Positions 7,971 through 16,242 of a stretch of DNA of 54,374 bases are shown piece by piece. The stretch covers positions 1 to 54,374 of the forward strand of contig CAJYQL010000019.1 of NCBI GenBank assembly GCA_913776965.1, read 5' to 3'. The stretch comes from an uncultured Xylophilus sp. (GTDB lineage: Bacteria; Pseudomonadota; Gammaproteobacteria; Burkholderiales; Burkholderiaceae_C). A model generated the notes under the pieces. The model did no database searches, was not told where the DNA came from, and was given only the letters and a program-made list of their open reading frames with translations. How positions within the stretch are numbered: position 1 is the stretch's first letter; each line of letters starts with the position of its first letter. The position numbers and the translations under genes are program-made.

Positions 7971-8670
7971 ATGTGCCCCGACAGAAGGTGTGAAGTCGTT
8001 TACTACGACGAGCTATGTGTAGCCACTACCGTACCCCCTAGAGCAGGCAGTCTTTCGCGGCACGTGGCCCGTCGAGACGCCGGCTCTCTGGACCAAGACC
8101 GACATATGGCCTGGCTACCGCGGCGTGTTCATGCGGCGGCATCCCCATGCCGACGTATGCGACGAGCCGGTGCCGCCCCTGGAGGCGCAGGCCGGTGTGT
8201 TTGGAATGCTGCCGCACTGGACCAAGGATGATGGCCTGGCAAAGCGAACCTACAACGCGCGCTCGGAAACCGTCGCCGAGAAGCCCAGCTGCCGCGATGC
8301 GTGGCGCAAGGCGCAGCACTGCATCATCCCGGCCGCCTCCATCTACGAGCCGGATTGGCGCTCGGGCAAGGCGGTGCCGACGCGGATTGAGCGCGCCGAT
8401 GGCGTTGACCTAGGCATCGCCGGCCTGTGGGAGACGTGGCGCAACCCGGCCGGCGAGCTGATCTACAGCTACACGATGCTCACTATCAACGCCGACGAGC
8501 AACCGCTGATGCGGAACTACCACCGGCCCGCCGATGAGAAGCGCATGGTCGTGATCCTGCCGCGGCGGCTGTACGACCCGTGGCTCGACGCGACGACCAA
8601 CCAGTCGATGGACTTCATGCGGCAATTCCCAGCGAACCGACTCACCGCCTGCGCCGAAGCGTGGCAGTAG
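7971..8670 (+). pseudogene. SRAP/YedK-type SOS-response-associated peptidase, frameshifted near its N-terminus
   Basis: From about 8041 to 8670 a single frame encodes a convincing SRAP domain: WPGYRGVFMRRHPHAD, FGMLPHW, TYNARSETV, CIIPAASIYEPDW, TMLTINAD and KRMVVILP are all family hallmarks. SRAP proteins act through Cys2 directly after Met1, forming a crosslink to abasic sites in single-stranded DNA. Here that frame meets a TAG at 8020-8022 and has only a GTG at 8125 as a start, so it would lack Cys2. A Met-Cys start with an SRAP-like beginning (MCPDRRCEVVYYDELCV) occurs at 7971 in another frame. One indel around 8020-8040 would join them. A sequencing error is an alternative explanation. 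Confidence 0.7.
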
Positions 8671-8785
8671 AAGTTCGATTAAGCGAACTTGGGTCTTAAA
8701 TGTGGGCAGCGCCTCAATGTATGGCCCGGCCGCTGATATGCATACCTCGGGGCACCCCAGCTCAATTTATCACCCAAAAATGAGA

Positions 8786-8813
8786 AAGCCTCGGAACCGA
8801 AGTTCCGAGGCTT
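8786..8813 (-). terminator. Rho-independent terminator of the first surface-layer gene
   Basis: A perfect 12-bp stem (AAGCCTCGGAAC with its complement) closes on a UUCG tetraloop when read on the minus strand and is followed by a T-rich run. It lies 36 nt past the stop of the surface-layer gene. Confidence 0.88.
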
Positions 8814-8848
8814 AGGCTTATAGCTCAACCGACTACGCTAAGACGCGG

Positions 8849-11344
8849 TTAGACGATAGTGATGTCAGAAGCGTCCAGCGTGCCGGTCACGCCGGTAATC
8901 TTCACCACGACATCTTGCGCAGCGTCGAAGGTGGCGTTGCCGTCACCGTTGATGGCCAAGTACGTGTCGGTGCCGTAGGTGAAGATAGCAATGTTGTTCA
9001 CGCCGCCAGCTGCCGTCAGCGCTGCGTTTGCAGCAGCTGTCAGGGTGGCAGCGCCGGTCACAGCAGTTTGCTGAGCAGTCGACAGGGTCACGACGGTCAC
9101 CGGGGTTGCCGCGCTGGTGGTAGCCAGGTCAAACACGATCGTGTCGACACGGCCGCCGGCAGCGGAGCCACCCAGGTTCAGGTCGGTGATGGTGCTGATG
9201 TTGGCAATGGTGTTGCCTGCGCCGACGCCGAAGCCGAAGATGTCGTTGCCGGCGCCGCCGGTCAGGACGTCAGCCGAGGCAGAAGCGGTGGTGATCGCGG
9301 TGAAGGTACCGCCAGCGACCGTAGCACCCGTAGAGCCGGTGATGACGTCGTTGCCGGCGCCACCGGTGATGACGTCAGAACCTGCCGAGCCCAGCAGCGT
9401 GTCGTTGCCCGAGCCGCCGCGCAGCCCAGCACCGGTCGTCACAGCGTATGCAGCAGCATTAGCCGTCACGTTGCCGGTCGAAGCCGAAGCGTCGATCACC
9501 AGGTTGACAGCGGTGTGGCCGGCTGCAACCGTGACGGTGCTGTTGCCAGCGCTCGTCAGGGTGATGGAGTCGAGCGACGTGGCGTTCGTGGTGGTCAGCG
9601 TGACGGTGCCAGAGGTAGCAGCGACCGTGCCGTTGCCGGTCAGGATCAGCTTCTCGACGCCCGTCAGGGTCAGGCCGGTCAGGTCGATGTTGTTGGCAGC
9701 GCCAGCAGCGGTCGTGGTTGTCAGGGCAGCGCGAACCGTGTCGATCTGGCCCAGGTTACCAGCACCGTTCACACCGATGGTGATGACGCCTGCGCCAGCA
9801 GCGCCGGTAGCGGTGATCTGGACGTTGTTGGCTTGCGTAGCGGTTAGACCGGTCACGCCGGTGGCGCCAGCGCCGTCGGTGATGCGGATCGTGTCGATCG
9901 TGTTGTTGGCAGCCAGGAGGGACACGTCGGCGGTCACGCCGTCGACCACGCCCAACTGCTCGAAGCCGCGGTAGAACGCAGCGCTACCAACCGTCAGGTG
10001 CGTCGTGTCGGCGATCACCAGACGGTCGGCGGTGCCGGTGCCGGCATCAACGGACGAGCCAGCAGCCAGGACGGCGCCTGTGGTGATGACGTCGTTGCCG
10101 CTTCCGCCGACTACGGTCAGGGTGTTGGTCAGAGCGTTCAGCGTGGTGGTCAGGCCACCGGTGTTGCCAACGGCGCTGACGTTGGTGACGGTAGCAGCCA
10201 GGGTACCGATAGTGGCGGCGCCCGCACCGGTAACGGTGATGACAGCGTTGGCACCGAAGCCGGCGATGCTGGCGGCGGTAAAGTCCGTAGCAGCGTTGAT
10301 GGTCAAGGCGGTCACGCCACCGCTGCCGAACGTCACAGCACCCAGGGTGTTAGCTGCGCCGGTGTTGTTGATCGTGGCGGAAGTGACAGCTGCGCCGTTG
10401 ATGGTCACGGCGGGAGCAACTACGCCAGCAGCTGAACCGTTGATGCCGCCGGCTGCGTTTAGGGTAGCAGCCGATACGGTTGCGCCGTAGGCAACGGTTA
10501 GAGCGCCGGTCGCACCTGCGCCATTGCCTGCAATGCCTGCTTGCTGCCCAGCCGTGAGACCGTTGATGGTGACAGCACCGGTGGACAGGAAACTATTGAC
10601 ATTAGTTGCACCAAGGAAACCGCTTGCCGCATAGGTCGTTCCACCACCGCTCACGTTACGAAGGTTGATGATCTCAACGTTGCGAACCTGCCCAGCAATA
10701 ACGGCACCATTGGTGTCGTTGAAGGTGAACGTATCCGTGCCCGCGCCACCGTCGACTACATCAGCAGCGCCGAAGGTTGCGCTATCGCCAACGAATGCAT
10801 CATTGCCAGAGGTTCCGCCCAGGATGTCGATGCCGGTCGTCAGCACCACGGTCGATGCTGCCGACCCGCTGCCTGTTCCACCTGTCGAACCTGTGCCGCC
10901 CGTAGCGCCAGTAACGCCCGGCGTGGTGGGGCGATCGCCGACCGAATTGGCAGATGCGCTTTGTGCGTACACCAGGTTGGATGCGACAGCATTGCTGAAC
11001 GCCGTGGCGGTGGTGCCGTAGGTAGCGTCACCAGTGAACGTCAGCAGGCGCTCAGCCAGGTTCAAGATGACTTGACCGCGGTTGTTTGCACCATAGATCC
11101 CGAACAGATCCGCGACGTATTGGGCGAGATCCGGGCGGTTGGTGAAGCCAGCATTCGTCACAACCAACAAGCCCAGCTGAGCGTTGGACAGACCCGAGGT
11201 GGCACCTTGGATTTGCGCAACGATGCCTGCTTCGCCGTTGGCGGCGTAATTCTGAGACAGAGCTAGGTAGGTGCTGGTTGCCGGAGCGGCGCCACGGGCG
11301 AGTTGGTAGCCAGCGATGATCGCGTTGTCTTTGGACAGTGCCAT
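8849..11344 (-). CDS. S-layer/RTX-like surface protein, copy 1
   Basis: The product is 831 aa starting at MALSKDNAIIAG (ATG 11344); the same MALSKD start in the paralogue at 26245 supports it, rather than the longer open frame. The N-terminal ~130 aa (NYAANGEAGIVAQ, FTNRPDLAQYVADLF, GQVILNLAERLL) is a conserved helical domain found in surface-layer-type proteins. The rest is Ala/Thr/Val/Gly-rich beta-repeat sequence with RTX-like calcium motifs GGSGND and GGAGND, densest in the last third (GSAGSDVITGGAGND). There is no Sec signal, and the C-terminus ends in VTGTLDASDITIV, so type I secretion is likely. The codon use is that of a highly expressed gene. It is about the same length as, and closely similar to, copy 2. 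Confidence 0.8.
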   Translation of the reverse strand: MALSKDNAIIAGYQLARGAAPATSTYLALSQNYAANGEAGIVAQIQGATSGLSNAQLGLLVVTNAGFTNRPDLAQYVADLFGIYGANNRGQVILNLAERLLTFTGDATYGTTATAFSNAVASNLVYAQSASANSVGDRPTTPGVTGATGGTGSTGGTGSGSAASTVVLTTGIDILGGTSGNDAFVGDSATFGAADVVDGGAGTDTFTFNDTNGAVIAGQVRNVEIINLRNVSGGGTTYAASGFLGATNVNSFLSTGAVTINGLTAGQQAGIAGNGAGATGALTVAYGATVSAATLNAAGGINGSAAGVVAPAVTINGAAVTSATINNTGAANTLGAVTFGSGGVTALTINAATDFTAASIAGFGANAVITVTGAGAATIGTLAATVTNVSAVGNTGGLTTTLNALTNTLTVVGGSGNDVITTGAVLAAGSSVDAGTGTADRLVIADTTHLTVGSAAFYRGFEQLGVVDGVTADVSLLAANNTIDTIRITDGAGATGVTGLTATQANNVQITATGAAGAGVITIGVNGAGNLGQIDTVRAALTTTTAAGAANNIDLTGLTLTGVEKLILTGNGTVAATSGTVTLTTTNATSLDSITLTSAGNSTVTVAAGHTAVNLVIDASASTGNVTANAAAYAVTTGAGLRGGSGNDTLLGSAGSDVITGGAGNDVITGSTGATVAGGTFTAITTASASADVLTGGAGNDIFGFGVGAGNTIANISTITDLNLGGSAAGGRVDTIVFDLATTSAATPVTVVTLSTAQQTAVTGAATLTAAANAALTAAGGVNNIAIFTYGTDTYLAINGDGNATFDAAQDVVVKITGVTGTLDASDITIV

Positions 11345-11447
11345 GTAAGTACCCGAAGGTCCAAGGTAGAGGGAGAAATGGAGGATGGAGGAAGCCTTGG
11401 AAGAAAAGGCAGCTTCTCTCGAACAGCCGACGGCCAAATTCGTTATA
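11345..11447 (-). promoter_or_regulatory. Promoter and pyrimidine-rich leader of surface-layer copy 1
   Basis: On the minus strand a -10-like TATAAC (11442-11447) is followed by a leader of about 90 nt that includes GGCTTCCTCC and is rich in C and T. No purine-rich Shine-Dalgarno site precedes the ATG; the last bases are CGGGTACTTAC. The paralogue's leader has the same plan. Confidence 0.5.
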
Positions 11448-11735
11448 GGCCAGAAGTGACTTTTGTGCAGTGCACAGGTAATTGACCCCTCAGTTGTGTG
11501 TGGGTGTAACGTAGTATTCGTCTGTGCGGAACACTGGTGGCTGACAAAACCCGGCAACGTAAGAACACCGCAGTAATCCCTAGGCGCATGTTCAAGAAAG
11601 TCTTGCGCTTTGCATCTGGGACCACTTGATCAGTGCAGGGCCTTGAGTTGATGGTGCCCGCGTAAATCCCGCGACAATCATGCAACCCCTTGTTTTCACG
11701 CGGTTAGCGACGCTCCCCCCGCGCACCACCGAACC
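11448..11735. other. Intergenic stretch with no supported gene
   Basis: This is the region between the surface-layer promoter and a hairpin pair further right. Short open frames here have no start context and poor codon use. A GTTACACC motif on the minus strand just upstream of the copy 1 promoter also occurs upstream of the copy 2 promoter. Confidence 0.4.
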
Positions 11736-11811
11736 CGGCGGCGAACATTCGCCGCCGCGCATATCGGGTCCCATGAAGCCCGTGGCTCTTACCGGAGCCA
11801 CGGGCTTTTTC
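11736..11811 (+). terminator. Tandem hairpins ending in a terminator (possible sRNA 3' end)
   Basis: The first stem is CGGCGGCGA / TCGCCGCCG with an ACAT loop (11736-11757). Twenty bases later comes a 12-bp stem AGCCCGTGGCTC / GAGCCACGGGCT (11777-11806) followed by TTTTT. The second is a convincing intrinsic terminator on the plus strand. No coding gene ends just upstream, so it may terminate a small RNA beginning in the 11600s. Confidence 0.6.
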
Positions 11812-11910
11812 CGTGGTGGCCTTGCCGCCGTGCGGCCGCGGCATGCGCCTACATCCTGCCGATGCGATCCTTCCTACGGTGGCGGTTCATTCCACCCACC
11901 AGGAGCGACC

Positions 11911-12123
11911 ATGCGATCCCAGGATACCGACCAGCACCGAGAGCCATCGACCGCGGGCGCAAACCGCGTCGAGGCGGTCAACGACGCCGCGCAGGCGCGC
12001 GAACGCAACGGCCACCGACCCGACCGGGGCGGCACCGGCAGCGGTGCCGTGCCCGGCACCAGCGGCAGCGGCATACCGCCGGAAGACGCCGAGCGCGACC
12101 GCGATGTGCAGGCCGCGCGCTGA
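11911..12123 (+). CDS. Small hydrophilic disordered protein
   Basis: The product is 70 aa, with a start supported by AGGAG seven bases before the ATG. It is extremely polar, rich in Arg, Asp, Gly and Ser, and contains no hydrophobic core (for example RPDRGGTGSGAVPGTSGSG). It is predicted to be disordered and cytoplasmic. No family is recognised. The next gene starts 13 nt later, so the two probably share a transcript. Codon use and G+C content match the core genome. Confidence 0.6.
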   Translation: MRSQDTDQHREPSTAGANRVEAVNDAAQARERNGHRPDRGGTGSGAVPGTSGSGIPPEDAERDRDVQAAR

Positions 12124-12136
12124 GGGACGCGTCGTG

Positions 12137-12466
12137 ATGCGCCGCTTCACCCGCCTCATCCCTGCAGCCGTTGGCGCGGCCGCGCTTGCGGCGGCGACCG
12201 CTGCGGCCGCGCAGCAGACCGGGCTCGGCTCCGCAGGTACGCCCCAGACCGGTGCCGAATCGCGCAGCGGCCCGGTCGGCCAGTCGCCCGGCCGCCACGG
12301 CGCCACGCTTTCGCCCGCCCCGGCGTCCGGTCCCGCAGGCAGCAAGACGCCCCGCTACGACAACCAGGGCAACCCCCGGCCGCCGTCCGACCGCAGCGCT
12401 GCCTCGGCTGGCGGTACGACCGGCACGGCGCCCCCGGCGCCGAGTACCAGTTCGCCTCGCCAGTAA
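12137..12466 (+). CDS. Secreted low-complexity protein
   Basis: The product is 109 aa from the ATG at 12137 (a GTG at 12134 is possible). The signal peptide MRRFTRLIPAAVGAAALA continues to an Ala-rich cleavage area near AAAAQQ. The mature part is Gly/Ser/Pro/Thr-rich without a fold that can be named. It resembles in style the secreted Gly/Ala-rich protein at 47761-48339. It shares a transcript with the disordered protein upstream. Function unknown. Confidence 0.6.
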   Translation: MRRFTRLIPAAVGAAALAAATAAAAQQTGLGSAGTPQTGAESRSGPVGQSPGRHGATLSPAPASGPAGSKTPRYDNQGNPRPPSDRSAASAGGTTGTAPPAPSTSSPRQ

Positions 12467-12570
12467 AACCGCTCTCGGCGACGGCTCGGCATCCGGGGTG
12501 ATGCTGGGCAGAGGCGCGGGCGCCAGAAAGAGGGCCTGCGAGGGTTGACTACAATCGCGGGTTGACTTTC

Positions 12571-12638
12571 GGCGAACGTCCGATCGTTCGCCCGCGAAAA
12601 CCCGCGCGAAGCGCCTGCTGCACGCCCATGCAGCAGGC
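12571..12638 (+). promoter_or_regulatory. Structured 5' leader of tig
   Basis: Two strong hairpins precede tig: GGCGAACG / CGTTCGCC (12571-12592) and a 10-bp stem GCCTGCTGCA / TGCAGCAGGC (12613-12638). A TTGACT-TACAAT-like area around 12545-12556 may be the promoter. Neither hairpin has a T-run, so they look like leader structures rather than terminators. Confidence 0.4.
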
Positions 12639-12689
12639 CGGCGCCCTTGTGCATCCCCGTAGACCGGATTGAAAGAAGAGAGAGCAAAG

Positions 12690-14006
12690 ATGGCCGTGAA
12701 CGTTGAAACCCTCGACAAGCTGGAACGCAAGATCACGCTGTCGCTGCCCGTGGCGGCGATCCAGTCCGAAGTCGATGCACGCCTGAGGCGCCTGGCCCGC
12801 ACCATGAAGATGGACGGTTTCCGTCCGGGCAAGGTGCCGATGAACGTCGTGGCCCAGCGCTACGGCTACTCGGTGCAGTACGAAGTGGTGAACGACAAGG
12901 TCGGCGAAGCGTTCAACGCCGCCGCCAACGAAGCCCAACTGCGTATCGCCGGCCAGCCCCGCATCAGCGAAAAGGAAGGTGCGCCGGAAGGCGAGCTGGC
13001 CTTCGACGCGGTCTTCGAGGTCTATCCGGAAGTCAAGGTCGGCGACCTGTCCGATGCCGAAATCGAGAAGCTGAGCGCCGAGGTGGACGACGCCGCGATC
13101 GACCGCACGCTCGACATCCTGCGCAAGCAGCGGCGCACATTCGCCCAGCGCCCGCAGGAGGAGGCTGCCGAAGACGGCGACCGCGTGACCGTCGACTTCG
13201 AGGGCAAGATCGACGGCGAGCCGTTCCAGGGCGGGAAGGCCGAGGACTTCCAGTTCCTGGTCGGCGAAGGCCAGATGCTCAAGGAATTCGAAGACGCCGT
13301 GCGCGGCATGAAGGCCGGCGAGAGCAAGACCTTCCCGCTGGCCTTCCCCGAGGACTACCACGGCAAGGACGTGGCCGGCAAGCAAGCCGACTTCCTGGTG
13401 ACCGTCAAGAAGATCGAGCAGTCGCACCTGCCGGAAGTCAACGAACTGCTGGCCAAGTCGCTCGGCATCGCCGACGGCACGGTCGAAGGCCTGCGCGCAG
13501 ACATCAAGAAGAACCTGGAGCGCGAAGTCAAGTTCCGCGTGCTGGCCAAGAACAAGCAGGCCGTGATGGACGCGATCGTCGCCAAGGCCGAACTCGACGT
13601 GCCGAAGGCGAGCGTGCAGGCTGAGCTCGACCGCATGATCGAAGGCGCCCGCGCCGACCTGAAGCAGCGCGGCATCAAGGACGCCGACAAGGCCCCGATC
13701 CCCGACGACGTGTTCCGCCCGCAGGCCGAGCGCCGCGTGCGCCTGGGCCTGGTCGTCGCCGAACTGGTGCGTGCCCACGAACTGCATGCCAAGCCCGAGC
13801 AGGTCAAGGCCCACATCGACGAACTCGCCGCCAGCTACGAGAAGCCGGCCGACGTGGTGCGCTGGTACCAGGGCGACCGTCAGCGCCTGGCCGAAGTCGA
13901 GGCCGTGGTGATCGAGAACAATCTGACCGACTTCGTGCTCGGCAAGGCCAAGGTCAACGAGAAGAAGGTGTCCTTCGACGAGCTGATGGGCCAGCAGCAA
14001 GGCTGA
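12690..14006 (+). CDS. tig: Trigger factor (ribosome-associated chaperone)
   Basis: The product is 438 aa. The ATG at 12690 ([15 protein letters not shown]) fits the family N-terminus better than an in-frame ATG 21 nt upstream. It binds ribosomal protein L23 at the exit tunnel and shields nascent chains. The ribosome-binding signature is present as GFRPGKVP (about residue 50). The central FKBP-type PPIase domain starts near residue 160 ([19 protein letters not shown]), and the C-terminal arms end in [11 protein letters not shown]. It is followed by clpP, clpX and lon in the conserved order of proteobacteria. Confidence 0.98.
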   Translation: MAVNVETLDKLERKITLSLPVAAIQSEVDARLRRLARTMKMDGFRPGKVPMNVVAQRYGYSVQYEVVNDKVGEAFNAAANEAQLRIAGQPRISEKEGAPEGELAFDAVFEVYPEVKVGDLSDAEIEKLSAEVDDAAIDRTLDILRKQRRTFAQRPQEEAAEDGDRVTVDFEGKIDGEPFQGGKAEDFQFLVGEGQMLKEFEDAVRGMKAGESKTFPLAFPEDYHGKDVAGKQADFLVTVKKIEQSHLPEVNELLAKSLGIADGTVEGLRADIKKNLEREVKFRVLAKNKQAVMDAIVAKAELDVPKASVQAELDRMIEGARADLKQRGIKDADKAPIPDDVFRPQAERRVRLGLVVAELVRAHELHAKPEQVKAHIDELAASYEKPADVVRWYQGDRQRLAEVEAVVIENNLTDFVLGKAKVNEKKVSFDELMGQQQG

Positions 14007-14052
14007 TCCGGCGGGTCCCTCCGGCGCCTGCGCGCCGGGCGCACGCTCCCCT

Positions 14053-14091
14053 GGGGCTTGTGCTTTGCGGCGCAAGCCCCATGTCGTTTTC
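14053..14091 (+). terminator. Hairpin between tig and clpP (partial terminator)
   Basis: An 11-bp stem GGGGCTTGTGC / GCGCAAGCCCC (one G-U pair) is followed by an imperfect T-rich tail. It could terminate or attenuate tig transcripts before clpP. Confidence 0.4.
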
Positions 14092-14121
14092 GATACAGTC
14101 GTTCCTTCCCTGGAGAAAAGC

Positions 14122-14730
14122 ATGAGTGCACTGGAAACCCAAGCCCTCGGCATGGTGCCGATGGTCATCGAACAGTCGGGTCGTGGCGAACGTTCCTACG
14201 ACATCTACTCGCGCTTGCTCAAGGAGCGTGTGATCTTCCTGGTCGGCGAAGTCAACGACCAGACCGCGAATCTCGTGGTCGCCCAGCTGCTGTTCCTGGA
14301 GAGCGAGAACCCGGACAAGGACATCTCGTTCTACATCAACTCGCCCGGCGGCAGCGTCACGGCCGGCATGTCGATCTACGACACGATGCAGTTCATCAAG
14401 CCGGACGTCTCCACGCTGTGCTGCGGATTCGCTGCCAGCATGGGCGCGTTCCTGCTGGCGGCCGGCGCGAAGGGAAAGCGTTTTTCGCTGCCCAACTCCA
14501 AGGTCATGATCCACCAAGTGCTCGGCGGTGCCCGCGGCCAGGCCACGGACATCGAGATCCATGCGCGCGACATCCTGCGTACCAAGGACCAGATGAACCG
14601 CATCCTGGCCGAGCGCACCGGGCAGCCGCTGGAGAAGGTGGCCCGCGATACCGAACGCGACTACTTCCTCACCGCCGACGAAGCGAAGGACTACGGCTTG
14701 GTCGACCAGGTCATCAGCAAGCGCCCCTGA
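14122..14730 (+). CDS. clpP: ATP-dependent Clp protease proteolytic subunit
   Basis: The product is 202 aa. The ATG at 14122 is preceded by TGGAG; an upstream in-frame ATG would add a non-conserved tail. This is the serine protease barrel that degrades substrates fed by ClpX or ClpA. The catalytic triad is Ser106 (GFAASMGAF), His131 (VMIHQVLGG) and Asp180 (ERDYFL). The N-terminal short propeptide ([11 protein letters not shown]) is typical. clpX follows after a terminator-like hairpin, so the ClpP:ClpX ratio may be set by partial read-through. Confidence 0.98.
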   Translation: MSALETQALGMVPMVIEQSGRGERSYDIYSRLLKERVIFLVGEVNDQTANLVVAQLLFLESENPDKDISFYINSPGGSVTAGMSIYDTMQFIKPDVSTLCCGFAASMGAFLLAAGAKGKRFSLPNSKVMIHQVLGGARGQATDIEIHARDILRTKDQMNRILAERTGQPLEKVARDTERDYFLTADEAKDYGLVDQVISKRP

Positions 14731-14750
14731 TAGTGCGCCCGCGTCCCGGG

Positions 14751-14786
14751 AACGGCGTTTTCCCCTGCGGAAGACGCCGTTTTTGT
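14751..14786 (+). terminator. Terminator between clpP and clpX
   Basis: A 13-bp stem AACGGCGTTTTCC / GGAAGACGCCGTT (one G-U pair) with a 5-nt loop is followed by TTTTTG. It is a good intrinsic terminator 20 nt past the clpP stop. Confidence 0.82.
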
Positions 14787-14830
14787 TTTCGCTATCATCT
14801 TTTCTCCACTCCTACCAGGCACGCCTCCCC

Positions 14831-16096
14831 ATGGCCGAGAAAAAAGGCTCCTCCAGCGAAAAAACCCTGTACTGCTCCTTCTGCGGAAAGAGCCAGCACG
14901 AGGTCAAGAAGCTGATCGCCGGTCCGTCGGTCTTCATCTGCGACGAGTGCATCGACCTCTGCAACGAGATCATCCGGGACGAACTGCCGGACGGCAGTGT
15001 CGACAAGGAACCGCGGACCGATCTGCCGACCCCGGCCGAAATCAAGGCCAACCTCGACAACTACGTCATCGGGCAGGAGGTCGCCAAACGCACCCTGTCG
15101 GTCGCGGTGTACAACCACTACAAGCGGCTGCGCCACAAGGACAAGGCGAAGAAGGACGACGTCGAACTGGCCAAGAGCAACATTCTGCTGATCGGCCCGA
15201 CGGGCTCCGGCAAGACGCTGCTTGCTCAGACGCTCGCCCGCATGCTCGACGTGCCGTTCGTCATGGCAGATGCCACCACCCTGACCGAAGCTGGCTACGT
15301 CGGCGAGGACGTGGAGAACATCGTCCAGAAGCTGCTGCAGAGCTGCAATTACGAAGTCGAGCGCGCCCAGCGCGGCATCGTCTACATCGACGAGATCGAC
15401 AAGATATCCCGCAAGTCGGACAACCCGTCGATCACCCGCGACGTGTCGGGCGAGGGCGTGCAGCAGGCGCTGCTCAAGCTGATCGAAGGCACGATGGCGA
15501 GCATTCCGCCGCAGGGCGGCCGCAAGCATCCGAACCAGGATTTCCTGCAGGTGGACACGACCAACATCCTGCTCATCTGCGGCGGTGCGTTCGCGGGCAT
15601 CGAGAAGGTGATCGAGGCACGGACTGAGGCGTCGGGCATCGGTTTCGGCGCAGCCGTCCGCAGCAAGCAGCAGCGCGCGCTGACCGACCTGTTTAAGGAC
15701 ATCGAGCCGGAAGACCTGATCAAGTTCGGGCTGATCCCCGAACTTGTCGGGCGCATGCCGGTGGTCACGACGCTCGCCGAACTGACCGAGGACGCACTGG
15801 TGCAGATCCTCACCGAGCCGAAGAACGCGCTGGTCAAGCAGTACGGCAAGCTGCTCGCGATGGAAGGCGTGGACCTCGAGATCCGTCCGGCGGCGCTCAA
15901 GGCGATCGCCCGCAAGGCGCTGGCCCGCAAGACTGGGGCGCGTGGCCTGCGGTCGATCCTCGAGCAGTCGCTTATCGACACGATGTACGAACTACCCAAC
16001 GCCTCCAATGTGGACAAGGTGGTCGTGGATGAATCGACCATCGAGGAAAACCAGCCGCCGCTGCTGCTCTACCGCGAAGCGGCCAAGAAGGCGTAA
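14831..16096 (+). CDS. clpX: ATP-dependent Clp protease unfoldase subunit ClpX
   Basis: The product is 421 aa, starting at MAEKKGSSS. The N-terminal zinc-binding domain has four cysteines (Cys15, Cys18, Cys37, Cys40: CSFC...CDEC). The AAA+ module shows Walker A GPTGSGKT near residue 121 and Walker [11 protein letters not shown]. The pore loop GYVG and the ClpP-docking IGF loop (SGIGFGAAV) are present. It unfolds tagged substrates for ClpP. The position after clpP is conserved, and the gene probably has its own promoter in the A/T-rich stretch near 14785-14805. Confidence 0.98.
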   Translation: MAEKKGSSSEKTLYCSFCGKSQHEVKKLIAGPSVFICDECIDLCNEIIRDELPDGSVDKEPRTDLPTPAEIKANLDNYVIGQEVAKRTLSVAVYNHYKRLRHKDKAKKDDVELAKSNILLIGPTGSGKTLLAQTLARMLDVPFVMADATTLTEAGYVGEDVENIVQKLLQSCNYEVERAQRGIVYIDEIDKISRKSDNPSITRDVSGEGVQQALLKLIEGTMASIPPQGGRKHPNQDFLQVDTTNILLICGGAFAGIEKVIEARTEASGIGFGAAVRSKQQRALTDLFKDIEPEDLIKFGLIPELVGRMPVVTTLAELTEDALVQILTEPKNALVKQYGKLLAMEGVDLEIRPAALKAIARKALARKTGARGLRSILEQSLIDTMYELPNASNVDKVVVDESTIEENQPPLLLYREAAKKA

Positions 16097-16242
16097 CGCC
16101 GCGCTGCTCGGGGCCGTGCTGACGCCGTCTGTTGCAGGCGGTGCCGGCGGCCCCGTATAAGCTCATCCCACACGGCCCGCTCCCGGCGGATTGAAATGGC
16201 CCGCCTGCGGGCCATATGGTGCAGGTCAACCCAAGGATTCTC

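Noticed and set aside
8125-8670. SRAP gene starting at GTG 8125 as a complete gene
   Set aside because: This start lacks the essential Cys2 and conserved residues upstream of it remain in frame; a frameshifted gene is the better description.
12549-14168. Minus-strand frame of 539 codons
   Set aside because: Antisense shadow of tig.
16097-16242. Heat-shock (sigma-32) promoter before lon
   Set aside because: No convincing CTTGAA-N13-CCCCAT pattern was found; a G+C-rich stem without T-run is present but cannot be assigned.
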